Below, in pieces: positions 46,646 through 54,712 of a DNA stretch of 64,000 nucleotides. Within the stretch, counting starts at the first letter, position 1; the number at the start of each line of letters is the position of its first letter. The notes below the pieces were generated by a model. The model searched no databases, was not told where the DNA came from, and was given only the letters and a program-made list of their open reading frames with translations. The position numbers were made by a program, and so were the translations under genes. This stretch comes from Hyphomicrobiales bacterium. Lineage in GTDB: Bacteria > Pseudomonadota > Alphaproteobacteria > Rhizobiales > Rhizobiaceae. The DNA lies in the NCBI GenBank assembly GCA_900469965.1, contig UBZP01000015.1:50339-114338 (forward strand), in the 5' to 3' direction.

Positions 46646-48712
46646 TTACTTCCTCAGACGGATCAGGGCGTCGGCCGCGACGACACCATCGCCGTTGGCC
46701 AGCACCATGATAGGATTGATATCGAGTTCATCGACAATTGAAGCGTTTGAAACGACATAGGATGCCGCCGATGCGACGGCTTTGACCAGCGCGTCGACGT
46801 CTCCTTGCGGGCCGCCGCGATAGCCTTGAAGCAGTTTTGCGACCTTCAGGCCGGAAATCGCCGCGCGGATCGCCGTTTCGTCAGTCGGAAGCGTCAGAAT
46901 GGCCGAATCTTCGAGCAATTCAACCAGGATTCCGCCCGCGCCCACCGTCAGCACCGGACCGGCGACCGGATCGCGCATCGCGCCGACGATGACCTCGGCT
47001 ATGGGGCGGGCCACCATCTTCTCGACGAGGTAGCCGGAGGCGACGCCGGCCATGGCGGCGGCTGCTTCCAGCACCGCTTCCTTCGTCTGCAGGTTGAGCT
47101 TCACCGCGCCGGCCTCGGTCTTGTGGGCGACACCGAGGCCCTTGAGCACGACCGGGAAGCCGAGCGCTGCGGCGGCGTCGGCTGCGTGGCCGGCAGTCTC
47201 CGCCACGCGGCCGTCCGGCACGGGCAGGCCGAAGGCTGCGAGCGCCTGTTTGGCCTCGTGCTCGGTGAGCGTCACCGGCACGCCGTCTGCCGCGGCGACC
47301 TTGACCAGCGGCGCGGGCAGGGGCTGTTCCCAGAGGGCGCCGATCGTCGCTGCGGCCTCGGCTGCGGCCAGCGCCTCCTCGATGCCGTAGAAGGGCACGA
47401 CGCCGTTTGCCATCAGCATCAGCGCCGTCTCCTCGGGCATGTTCTCGCCCATGCTGGCGACGATGCCGGCGCGCGCGCCGGATGCCCGCGAGGCGTCGAT
47501 CACCGCATGGCAGGTCGTCACCCAGTCGGCCGCGTCGCAGCGGTCGAGGCGGGGAAAGTCGAGCACGATCAGGTTCAGCGCGTAGCCGCCCCGCATCATC
47601 GCGGTGAAGGCCTCGGTCTGCTTGTCGCGGTTGCCCCAGACGAAGGTGTGGTAGTCGAGCGGATTGGAGATCGTCACCATCTGGCCGAGCGCCTCGCGCA
47701 GCGGCTTTCGCTGCTCCTCGCGCAGCGCCCGGTAGACGGTCTTCCGCTTCACGCCGGCATCGGCCATTAGCGAGGCTTCGCCGCCGGAGCAGCTCATCGA
47801 GGAGATGTCGAAGCTTTCGAGCGGGCCGTGCAGGTGGAGCAGCTTCAGCGTCTCCAAGAGTTCCGGCAGCGTCTCCACCCGGCCGAGGCCGAGGCGGGAG
47901 AGCAGCGCGGAGGAGACGGCGTCGTTGCCGGCGAGCGAGGCGGTGTGGGAGACGGTCGCAAGCTGCGCCTGTTCCGACTTGCCCACCTTCAGCGTCACCA
48001 CCGGCTTCTTCAGCTCGCGGGCGCGGCGGGCGAGCCGCTCCAGCGCGGCGATGCTGTCGAAGCCCTCGATGTGCAGGCCGACGGCGGTGACGCGCGGATC
48101 CTCGAGCACCGCGCAGGCGAGATCGCACAGCCCCGTCTGCGCCTGGTTGCCGGCCGTCAGGATGTAGGCGAGCGGCAGGCCGCGCTGCTGCATGGAGATG
48201 TTGCAGGCGATGTTGGAGGACTGGGTGAGGACGGCGACCCCCTTGTCGATCCTGACCATGCCGTGCTGGTCGGGCCAGAGCAGGGCGCCGTCCAGCATGT
48301 TGATGAATCCATAGCAGTTGGGGCCGAGGATCGGCATGTCGCCGGCGGCGGCGACGAGCGCCTTCTGCAGGTCGTCGCCGTCGGCAAGCTCGGTCACCGC
48401 CTCGCGGAAGCCCGAGGCGTAGCAGACGGCACCGCCGGCGCCGCGGGCGGCGAGATCGCGGATGATCTCGATCGTCAGGTTGCGGTTGACGCCGACGAAG
48501 GAGGCGTCGGGGGCGGCCGGGAGTTCGGCGACGGAGCGATAGCAGCGGCGGCCGTGGATCTCGTCCTTGGTCGGATGGACCGGCCAGATCTCGCCGGCAA
48601 AGCCCATCTTGTCGCACTGCTCGATGACGCGGCCTGCCTCCTTGCCGCCGAAGACGGCGATGGAGCGGGGCCGGGTGAGGCGGTCGAGGGAGCGGGGAGA
48701 GGCGGTGCTCAT
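46646..48712 (-). CDS. NDP-forming acyl-CoA synthetase, CoA-binding/succinyl-CoA-ligase-like plus ATP-grasp (688 aa)
   Basis: A CoA-binding Rossmann domain (RSIAVFGGKEAGRVIEQCDK) is followed by a succinyl-CoA-ligase-like domain (GPNCYGFINML; later SSMSCSGGEASLMAD). The C-terminal ATP-grasp domain (about 470-688) has GFPVVLKGLGVAHKTEAGAV. This domain order is that of ADP-forming acetyl-CoA synthetase-type ligases. Next to caiD and an acyl-CoA dehydrogenase gene, it is the probable activator of gamma-butyrobetaine, crotonobetaine or carnitine to the CoA ester (inference). ATG 48712 is used because further upstream codons belong to the palindromic repeat. Confidence 0.88.
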   Translation of the reverse strand: MSTASPRSLDRLTRPRSIAVFGGKEAGRVIEQCDKMGFAGEIWPVHPTKDEIHGRRCYRSVAELPAAPDASFVGVNRNLTIEIIRDLAARGAGGAVCYASGFREAVTELADGDDLQKALVAAAGDMPILGPNCYGFINMLDGALLWPDQHGMVRIDKGVAVLTQSSNIACNISMQQRGLPLAYILTAGNQAQTGLCDLACAVLEDPRVTAVGLHIEGFDSIAALERLARRARELKKPVVTLKVGKSEQAQLATVSHTASLAGNDAVSSALLSRLGLGRVETLPELLETLKLLHLHGPLESFDISSMSCSGGEASLMADAGVKRKTVYRALREEQRKPLREALGQMVTISNPLDYHTFVWGNRDKQTEAFTAMMRGGYALNLIVLDFPRLDRCDAADWVTTCHAVIDASRASGARAGIVASMGENMPEETALMLMANGVVPFYGIEEALAAAEAAATIGALWEQPLPAPLVKVAAADGVPVTLTEHEAKQALAAFGLPVPDGRVAETAGHAADAAAALGFPVVLKGLGVAHKTEAGAVKLNLQTKEAVLEAAAAMAGVASGYLVEKMVARPIAEVIVGAMRDPVAGPVLTVGAGGILVELLEDSAILTLPTDETAIRAAISGLKVAKLLQGYRGGPQGDVDALVKAVASAASYVVSNASIVDELDINPIMVLANGDGVVAADALIRLRK

Positions 48713-48718
48713 GCCGAT

Positions 48719-48985
48719 ACCCCCCTCTGCCCTGCCGGGCATCTCCCCCTCAAGGGGGGAGATCGATGGGGGCGATGGCCTGCCTCAATCGCGAATGCCG
48801 GTGGTTGTCGCGAGGTAGAGAAGGCATTCGCTGCGAAGACTTGGGGCCTCGGTCCATTGGCCCGGTTTCTCACCAACACCGCAGCGTGTGCAGCAGGCGA
48901 GAGCAGAAGACGCGAGGGCGATGAGCCCGCTTCCGGCCGATCTCCCCCCTTGAGGGGGAGATGCCCGGCAGGGCAGAGGGGGGTA
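48719..48985. repeat. Two inverted copies of a rhizobial palindromic unit bracketing about 172 bp
   Basis: The left copy (48719-48765) reads ACCCCCCTCTGCCCTGCCGG then GCATCTCCCCCTCAAGGGGG. The right copy (48938-48985) is its reverse complement, ending GGCAGGGCAGAGGGGGGTA. The intervening segment has no gene and no similarity to that of the second pair at 51923-52095. The pair lies between the acyl-CoA dehydrogenase and synthetase genes. Confidence 0.85.
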
Positions 48986-49004
48986 AGTGCCGCAATCCTC
49001 ATTC

Positions 49005-50165
49005 TCAAGCCCCCAGTGGCCGCAGGAGGTCGCGGCTGATGATGTGGCGCTGGATCTCGGAGGTGCCGTCCCAGATGCGCTCGACGCGGGCGTCGCGCCA
49101 GAAGCGGGCGAGCGGCAGGTCGTCCATCAGGCCCATGCCGCCGTAGATCTGGATCGCCTCGTCGGTGACGCGCGCCAGCATTTCGGTGGCGTAGACCTTG
49201 GCCGAGGCGATCTCGCGGTTGGACGGCAGGCCCTGGTCGAGGCGCCAGGCGGCCGACAGCGTCAAGAGGTCGGCGGCGTCGATCTCGGTGATCATGTCGG
49301 CGAGCTTGAAGGAGACGCCCTGGTTGGCGCCGATCGGCTTGCCGAACTGCTTGCGCTCGGCGGCATAGTTCAGCGCGTAGTCGAAGGCGCGCCGCGCCCG
49401 GCCGACCGAGGTGGCGGCGACCGTCAGGCGGGTGGCGTAGAGCCAGTCGTTGGCGAGCTCGAAGCCGCGGTGGACTTCGCCGAGGATCTGCGACGACGGC
49501 AGGCGGCAGTCGTCGAAGGTGAGGATGCAGTTCTTGTAGCCGCGGTGGGAGACGGAATTGTAGCCCTCGCGGATCTCGAAGCCGGGCGTGCCGCGGTCGA
49601 CGAGGAAGGAGGTAATCAGCTTCTTCGGGCCGCGCGGCGTCTGCTCCTCGCCGGTGGCGATGAAGACGATGACGAAATCGGCGATGTTGGCGTGGCTGAT
49701 GAAGTGCTTGGTGCCGTTGACGATCCAGTCGTCGCCATCCTTCCGGGCAAAGCACTTCATGCCGCGCACGTCGGAGCCGGCGTCGGGCTCGGTCATGGCG
49801 AGCGCGTCGAACTTGTCGCCGCGCACCGCCGGGATCAGGTATTTCTCGCGCTGCTCGGCGTTGCAGCCCATCAGGATGCCGGAGGGGCGGCCGAAGAACA
49901 CCGTCAGCGCCATCGAGCCGCGGCCGAGCTCGCGCTCGACCAGGGTGAAGGAGGTGTGGTCGAGCCCGGCGCCGCCGACCTCCTCGGGGAAGTTGCAGCC
50001 GAAGAAGCCGATCTCCTTGCACTTGCGCGCGATCTCCTGGCCCAGCTCCGGCGGGACCACGCCGGTGCGCTCCACCTCGTTCTCGTGCGGATAGATCTCG
50101 GTCTCGACGAAGGTGCGGACCGTGTCGACGATCATCTGCTGCTCGTCCGTCAGTGCGAAGTTCAT
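49005..50165 (-). CDS. Acyl-CoA dehydrogenase, probably acting on gamma-butyrobetainyl-CoA (386 aa)
   Basis: This is a full three-domain acyl-CoA dehydrogenase ('FALTDEQQMIVDTVRTFVET', 'ALAMTEPDAGSDVRGMKCFA', 'IQIYGGMGLMDDLPLARFWR'). In medium- and short-chain members the catalytic base is the Glu of YEGT; here the motif is IWDGTSEIQ, with Asp at that place. Activity is still plausible, but the substitution is notable. By its context (caiD, synthetase, carnitine dehydrogenase) it would introduce the 2,3-double bond that converts gamma-butyrobetainyl-CoA to crotonobetainyl-CoA. ATG 50165 has GAGGGAG upstream. FAD-dependent; electrons would go to ETF. Confidence 0.87.
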   Translation of the reverse strand: MNFALTDEQQMIVDTVRTFVETEIYPHENEVERTGVVPPELGQEIARKCKEIGFFGCNFPEEVGGAGLDHTSFTLVERELGRGSMALTVFFGRPSGILMGCNAEQREKYLIPAVRGDKFDALAMTEPDAGSDVRGMKCFARKDGDDWIVNGTKHFISHANIADFVIVFIATGEEQTPRGPKKLITSFLVDRGTPGFEIREGYNSVSHRGYKNCILTFDDCRLPSSQILGEVHRGFELANDWLYATRLTVAATSVGRARRAFDYALNYAAERKQFGKPIGANQGVSFKLADMITEIDAADLLTLSAAWRLDQGLPSNREIASAKVYATEMLARVTDEAIQIYGGMGLMDDLPLARFWRDARVERIWDGTSEIQRHIISRDLLRPLGA

Positions 50166-50208
50166 GTTGTTCTCCCTCGTTTTCTTTTGCGCGCGAAGGC
50201 GCCGATGG

Positions 50209-50358
50209 CCCCTCACCCTAGCCGTCTCCCCGCAGGCGGGGAGAGGGGACAAGGTTCGCGCACGCCGCATTCGCCTTCCTCAAAGCGGGATGCGGACGGT
50301 TCCGGAATGTCCCTTCTCCCCGCTTGCGGGGAGAAGGTGCCGGCAGGCGGATGAGGGG
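50209..50358. repeat. RIME-type palindromic element, second copy (about 150 bp)
   Basis: It starts CCCCTCACCCTAGCC and ends GGCGGATGAGGGG, with GTCTCCCCGCAGGCGGGGAG and CTTCTCCCCGCTTGCGGGGA hairpins inside. It matches the 4380-4539 element in organisation. It fills the gap between the acyl-CoA dehydrogenase and carnitine-dehydrogenase genes. Confidence 0.8.
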
Positions 50359-50393
50359 CGGTGCCCTTCGACCCCTGTTTCGGCGGTTGAGTT

Positions 50394-51884
50394 CTACCGC
50401 TTCTGCCCCACGTGGCGGCCGGCGCCTTCGGGAACGGGCAGGCGGGCGTGGGCCTCGGTCAGCGCCTTCACCTTGGCCAGCACATGCGCCGGGGCGGGCA
50501 CCGCCTTGCCGGCCTTCGAGTCCACATGCAGCATCAGCTGCTCGGCGGTGGCGACCGCCTCGTTCGTCGCGGCATCGTAGATGGTCGAGAAGAACTGCAG
50601 GCGCTTGTCGTCGGAGGACAGGATCTGGCAGGTGGTGTAGAGCGCGTCGCCGAGCTTGGCCTCGCCGAGATGGCGGATGTGCGTCTCGACCGTGTAGTAG
50701 CTGTGGCCGTCGCGGACATATTCGAGGTCGACGCCGATCAGGCGCAGCACGCCGTCGGAGGTGTCGCCGAACACCTGCAGGTAGCGGTGCTCGGTCATGT
50801 GGCCGTTGTAGTCGACCCAGGCGGCGCTGACCTTGGTGTCGAGCACCTTCAGCGGCTTGACCTCGCCGAGATCGACCTCCGGCTTTTTCGCGTTCGCCCA
50901 GAGATAGTCCTCGAACTCGGTCAGAAGCTTGCCCGCACCCCAGCCGCGGCCGTCGTCGCCGGCCTTCAGCGCGTGCATGATGCCGACGAGGTTCTGGTCG
51001 CGGATGCGCTCCAGCTCGCGGATGCCGCGGGCGCCGGACTGGGCATCGGACTGGTTGGCAATCTTGTCGACCAGTTCGTCGGTAAGATCGACGACGTCGG
51101 TCAGCTTCGTCCACGGCCAGGACAGGCAGGGGCCGAACTGGGCGATGAAGTGGCGCATGCCGGCCTCGCCGCCGGCGATGCGGTAGGTCTCGAACATGCC
51201 CATCTGCGCCCAGCGCATGCCGAAGGAATAGCGGATGACGTCGTCGAGCGTCTCGGTGTCGCAGATGTCGTCCTTGATCAGCCAGAGGCCCTCGCGCCAG
51301 ACGGCTTCCAGCAGGCGGTCGCCGACGAAGGCCTCGATCTCCTTGTTGATGATCACGCCCTTCATGCCGATGGTGGCGAGCTTTGCCTTCGCTTCGTCAA
51401 GCGTCGCGCGCGCCGTCTTCTGGCCGCCGACGAGCTCGGCGAGCGGCAGCAGGTAGACGGGGTTGTAGGGGTGGGCGACGAACATCCGCTCAGGATGCTT
51501 CATGTCGCGCTGCAGCTCGGTCGGCATGATGCCGGAGGTCGACGAGCCGATCAGCGCCTTGGGGTCGGCGGCCGCGTCGATCTGGGTGATGACGCCGCGC
51601 TTCAGGTCGACCCGCTCGGGCACGCTTTCCTGAATCCAGTCAGCGCCTTGCACGGCTTCCTCGATGCTTTTGACGAAGGTGAATTTGCCCTTCGGCGGCA
51701 GCGGCGCCATGGTCAGCATCCCATAGGCGCGCTCGGCGTTCGCCATCACCTCGCCGATGATCCGCTCGGCTTCGGGGTGCGGGTCGTAGATGCTGACGTC
51801 GATGCCGGCGAGTGCGAAGCGCGCCGCCCAGGCCCCGCCGATGACGCCGCCGCCGATGCAGGCTGCCTTGTTGATCTTGGTCAT
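50394..51884 (-). CDS. lcdH: L-carnitine dehydrogenase fused to a hot-dog thioesterase (betainyl-CoA thioesterase-like, 496 aa)
   Basis: Residues 1-325 form a 3-hydroxyacyl-CoA-dehydrogenase-like NAD enzyme (GGGVIGGAWA at 11-20, catalytic-type HPYNP at 138-142) of the L-carnitine dehydrogenase type. Residues about 345-496 form a hot-dog thioesterase (WVDYNGHMTEHRYLQVF). The dehydrogenase makes 3-dehydrocarnitine. After the BKACE step, the thioesterase would release glycine betaine from betainyl-CoA (family knowledge). In many organisms the two are separate genes; here they are one protein. The start at ATG 51884 has GGGGAA upstream, while ATG 51914 has no ribosome site. The BKACE gene is upstream on the same strand. 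Confidence 0.9.
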   Translation of the reverse strand: MTKINKAACIGGGVIGGAWAARFALAGIDVSIYDPHPEAERIIGEVMANAERAYGMLTMAPLPPKGKFTFVKSIEEAVQGADWIQESVPERVDLKRGVITQIDAAADPKALIGSSTSGIMPTELQRDMKHPERMFVAHPYNPVYLLPLAELVGGQKTARATLDEAKAKLATIGMKGVIINKEIEAFVGDRLLEAVWREGLWLIKDDICDTETLDDVIRYSFGMRWAQMGMFETYRIAGGEAGMRHFIAQFGPCLSWPWTKLTDVVDLTDELVDKIANQSDAQSGARGIRELERIRDQNLVGIMHALKAGDDGRGWGAGKLLTEFEDYLWANAKKPEVDLGEVKPLKVLDTKVSAAWVDYNGHMTEHRYLQVFGDTSDGVLRLIGVDLEYVRDGHSYYTVETHIRHLGEAKLGDALYTTCQILSSDDKRLQFFSTIYDAATNEAVATAEQLMLHVDSKAGKAVPAPAHVLAKVKALTEAHARLPVPEGAGRHVGQKR

Positions 51885-51922
51885 GTGGTCGTTCCCCGAA
51901 TATTGCTCGTTCATCTGTGGGT

Positions 51923-52095
51923 TACCCCCCTCTGTCCTGCCGGACATCTCCCCCTCAAGGGGGGAGATCGGCCATAGGCGCTATCCCCGCTCAGCCAGCG
52001 ATGTTGCCGTGTATTGGGCAAAAGATGGGGCGAGGCGCCGCTCCATCCGATCTCCCCCCTTGAGGGGGAGATGCCCGGCAGGGCAGAGGGGGGTA
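51923..52095. repeat. Second pair of inverted palindromic units, bracketing about 75 bp
   Basis: The left copy (51923-51971) starts TACCCCCCTCTGTCCTGCCG. The right copy (52047-52095) is the reverse complement, ending GGCAGGGCAGAGGGGGGTA. Both carry the inner ATCTCCCCC-tcaa-GGGGGGAGAT hairpin. The unit sits between the BKACE and carnitine-dehydrogenase genes and differs from the 48.7-kb pair in its central DNA. Confidence 0.85.
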
Positions 52096-52125
52096 CTACC
52101 CGGCCGCGCCGCTCGCACTGGTGTC

Positions 52126-53028
52126 CTACCGCTTCTTCAGTTTCAGCTTCTCGCGCACCTCGGCCGGGCCGATGATGCGGGCGCCCATGCTTTCGACGAC
52201 GTTGACCGCCTTTTCGACGAGCTGGGCGTTCGTGGCGAGCTGGCCCTTGCCGATGTAGAGATTGTCCTCGAGCCCGACGCGGACGTTGCCGCCGGCAAGC
52301 ACGGCTGCGGCCGGGTAGGCCATGGCGTTGCGGCCGATCGAGAAGGCCGAGAAGGTCCAGTTCGACGGCACGTTGTTGACCATGGCCATGTAGGTGTTGA
52401 GATCGTCGGGCGCGCCCCACGGAATGCCCATGCAGAGCTGGATCAGCACCGGATCCTCGATCAGGCCCTCCTCGACGAGCTGCTTGGCGAACCACAAGTG
52501 GCCGGTGTCGAAGGCCTCGATCTCCGGGCGGACGCCGAGGTCGGTCATCTGCTTTGCCATGGCGCGCAGCATCGACGGCGTGTTGGTCATCACGTAGTCG
52601 CCGAGCGAGAAGTTCATCGTGCCGCAATCGAGCGTGCAGATCTCCGGCAGGCATTCGGCGACGTGGGAGACGCGCTCGGTGGCACCCGCCATGTCGGTGC
52701 CCTGTTCCTTCAGGGGCAGCGGCTTTTCGACGTCGCCGAAGATCATGTCGCCACCCATGCCGGCGGTGAGGTTGAGCACGATGTCGACCTCGGCCTGGCG
52801 GATGCGGTCGGTGACCTCCTTGTAGAGATCGTTGCGGCGCGACGGCGCGCCGGTCTCGGGATCGCGCACGTGGCAGTGGACGATCGCCGCACCCGCCTTG
52901 GCGGCCTCGACGGCGGCTTCGGCGATCTGCTTCGGCGTGATCGGCACGTGCTTCGACTTTGCCACCGTATCGCCCGAGCCGGTGACGGCGCAGGTGATGA
53001 AGACGTCGCGGTTCATGGAAAGGGGCAT
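52126..53028 (-). CDS. BKACE-family (DUF849) 3-dehydrocarnitine cleavage enzyme (300 aa)
   Basis: This is a beta-keto acid cleavage enzyme TIM barrel with the zinc ligands HCH at residues 51-53 (AIVHCHVRDPETG), the NLTAGMGGDMIFG loop and VRVGLEDN near the C-terminus. In the carnitine pathway the family condenses 3-dehydrocarnitine with acetyl-CoA to give betainyl-CoA and acetoacetate. Its assignment here rests on the adjacent carnitine dehydrogenase-thioesterase fusion. ATG 53028 is preceded by GGGAGAAC. It is the first gene on the minus strand and is divergent from the GATase1-AraC regulator (116-bp gap). Confidence 0.9.
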   Translation of the reverse strand: MPLSMNRDVFITCAVTGSGDTVAKSKHVPITPKQIAEAAVEAAKAGAAIVHCHVRDPETGAPSRRNDLYKEVTDRIRQAEVDIVLNLTAGMGGDMIFGDVEKPLPLKEQGTDMAGATERVSHVAECLPEICTLDCGTMNFSLGDYVMTNTPSMLRAMAKQMTDLGVRPEIEAFDTGHLWFAKQLVEEGLIEDPVLIQLCMGIPWGAPDDLNTYMAMVNNVPSNWTFSAFSIGRNAMAYPAAAVLAGGNVRVGLEDNLYIGKGQLATNAQLVEKAVNVVESMGARIIGPAEVREKLKLKKR

Positions 53029-53144
53029 TTCTGTTCTCCCGGAATTTTTCGTTGCCGCCATTACGAGCCAAGCGGAGGCGGCATGCTTTTCAATTTCGGC
53101 AGCATTCTTTACACTTCAGGAAGATCGCGTGGGAGTTTGCCGAC

Positions 53145-54119
53145 ATGCTCGACCCGTCCTCTGAGACGCTCGACCTGGATATCCTGGTGCTGCCGGAGAC
53201 GAACCTGATCCTCGTCGCCTCCGTCATCGAGCCGTTGCGCGCCGCCAACCGGATCTCCGGGCAGGACCTCTACCGCTGGCGGATCTTCTCGCCGGACGGG
53301 GCGGCGATCGAGACGCGCAGCCGCATCCCCGTGCCCGTCGACGGGCCGTTCCGGCCGGAGCAGGAGACGGCGCCGCTGTTCATCCTCTCCAGCTACCAGT
53401 GGGAGCAGAGCGCCACGCCGGCGCTGAGGCGGCAGCTGTCGCAGACGGCGCGCTACCGCAGGATGATGGCGGGGATCGAATCAGGCAGCTGGCTGCTCGC
53501 GCAGGCGAGCCTGCTCGACGGCCATTCGGTGACGATCCACTGGGAGGACCGCGCCGATTTCGCCGCCGCCTATCCGCAGGTGACGGTGCTGACGGAACGC
53601 TACGTCATCGACGGCAAGCGGATGACCAGCGGCGGCTCGCTGCCGACGCTCGACCTGATGCTGGAGATCATCCGAAGAAGGCAGGGCTATTCGCTGGCGC
53701 TCGAGGTGTCGCGCATCTTCATCTACGAGCACGAGCGCACCGGCGGCCTGCTGCAGGTGCCCGCACTCGGCAACATGCGCGTCGCCGACCAGCGCGTCAG
53801 CCAGGCGGTGCGGCTGATGGAGGAGACGGTGGAGGCGCCGGTGACGCTAACCCGGCTCGCCCGCCGGGTCGGCATCTCCGCCCGCCACCTGCAGGACCTG
53901 TTCCAGGAGACGATGGGGGTCGCGCCGCACCAGCACTATCTGGCGCTGCGGCTGAACGCGGCGCGGCGCAAGGTGATCGAGACGAAGCTGGAGTTCGCCG
54001 ACATCGCCGCCGCCACCGGCTTCAACTCGTCCTCCGCCTTCTCCCGTTCCTACCGCGCCCACTACCACGAGAGCCCGACCGAGACGCGGCGCAGGCTCAG
54101 GGCGGCGGGGAAGGGGTGA
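53145..54119 (+). CDS. GATase1-like AraC-family regulator, probable carnitine-catabolism activator (324 aa)
   Basis: The N-terminal half is a DJ-1/PfpI-type (GATase1-like) domain ('LDILVLPETNLILVASVIEP', 'GIESGSWLLAQASLLDGHSV'). The C-terminus has two AraC HTH motifs ('LTRLARRVGISARHLQDLFQ' and 'FADIAAATGFNSSSAFSRSY'). This architecture is shared by GbdR and CdhR, which control betaine and carnitine genes in pseudomonads. It is divergent from BKACE, so control of the carnitine operon is likely. ATG 53145 has GGGAG upstream. Confidence 0.88.
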   Translation: MLDPSSETLDLDILVLPETNLILVASVIEPLRAANRISGQDLYRWRIFSPDGAAIETRSRIPVPVDGPFRPEQETAPLFILSSYQWEQSATPALRRQLSQTARYRRMMAGIESGSWLLAQASLLDGHSVTIHWEDRADFAAAYPQVTVLTERYVIDGKRMTSGGSLPTLDLMLEIIRRRQGYSLALEVSRIFIYEHERTGGLLQVPALGNMRVADQRVSQAVRLMEETVEAPVTLTRLARRVGISARHLQDLFQETMGVAPHQHYLALRLNAARRKVIETKLEFADIAAATGFNSSSAFSRSYRAHYHESPTETRRRLRAAGKG

Positions 54120-54136
54120 GGGGGACGGAGGCGTGG

Positions 54137-54693
54137 AGGGCTGCCTTGAGCCAATGCCACGTCACTTCAACATCAATGAACTGAGCCAAGAACGATATAG
54201 TTTCTATCCAAAAACTTGATCCTCGCAAGCGCAGCAACGTCGCCACTTGCGCAGTTTTCAGGTGTAAAGCCCTTTGGAAGGATTTGCGCGACTGCCGGAG
54301 AAATCGCGGACGTTGACAACAGATCAAGCCGGCGACGAGAAAAAGTTGCAACCTCGATCGCCCCGCTTCCTATCAATACCAAGGTAAAATGCCCCTCGTC
54401 CGCAGCGAAGCCGTTCGCAGCCAGGTGCTCATTCACTCGGGCGGCGAAGACATCTTTGGAATGTAACCGCTCCTGGTAAGGGCCAAGTATGCATACAGCC
54501 TCGGCGTTGAAGGACGATATATCCGCGAGTCTCGCAGCCGTTCCAATCGGGATATTTTCGACTGCCTCTAAAGACAGTGTAGCTCCAGTTGATGCCCCGT
54601 ATCCAAAAAACGTCAGTAGAAATAGTAGGTATGATGCAAATTCGGACAAGTGCCTGCTCGCGAGAGGTTCAATCCTAAGTGTAAGGCAGCCCT
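54137..54693. other. AT-rich island between two AraC genes, bounded by an 11-bp inverted repeat
   Basis: AGGGCTGCCTT at 54137-54147 has its reverse complement AAGGCAGCCCT at 54683-54693. The DNA between them is AT-richer than the flanks (29 G+C of 60 in 54541-54600). It encodes the orphan protein below. The ends may be chance or the scars of an insertion. Confidence 0.5.
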
Positions 54694-54712
54694 GTTCCCC
54701 CGTCAGTGTCAA
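54173..54712 (-). CDS. Orphan hypothetical protein with N-terminal hydrophobic segment (about 179 aa)
   Basis: I do not recognise the family. The N-terminal region holds a hydrophobic stretch (SEFASYLLFLLTFFGYGAST) that could be a signal peptide or anchor. The rest has mixed alpha/beta character ('FAADEGHFTLVLIGSGAIEV'). The longest frame begins at TTG 54712, which overlaps the end of the AraC gene by 38 bases; no ATG lies before the hydrophobic segment, so the start is uncertain. Base composition is unlike the neighbours, suggesting recent transfer. The start and even the coding status need caution. Confidence 0.5.
   Translation of the reverse strand: MTLTGEQGCLTLRIEPLASRHLSEFASYLLFLLTFFGYGASTGATLSLEAVENIPIGTAARLADISSFNAEAVCILGPYQERLHSKDVFAARVNEHLAANGFAADEGHFTLVLIGSGAIEVATFSRRRLDLLSTSAISPAVAQILPKGFTPENCASGDVAALARIKFLDRNYIVLGSVH

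Noticed and set aside
48766..48937. Possible small RNA or gene between the paired palindromic units
   Set aside because: No open frame with a start signal and no promoter-like or conserved RNA structure was seen beyond the flanking palindromes.
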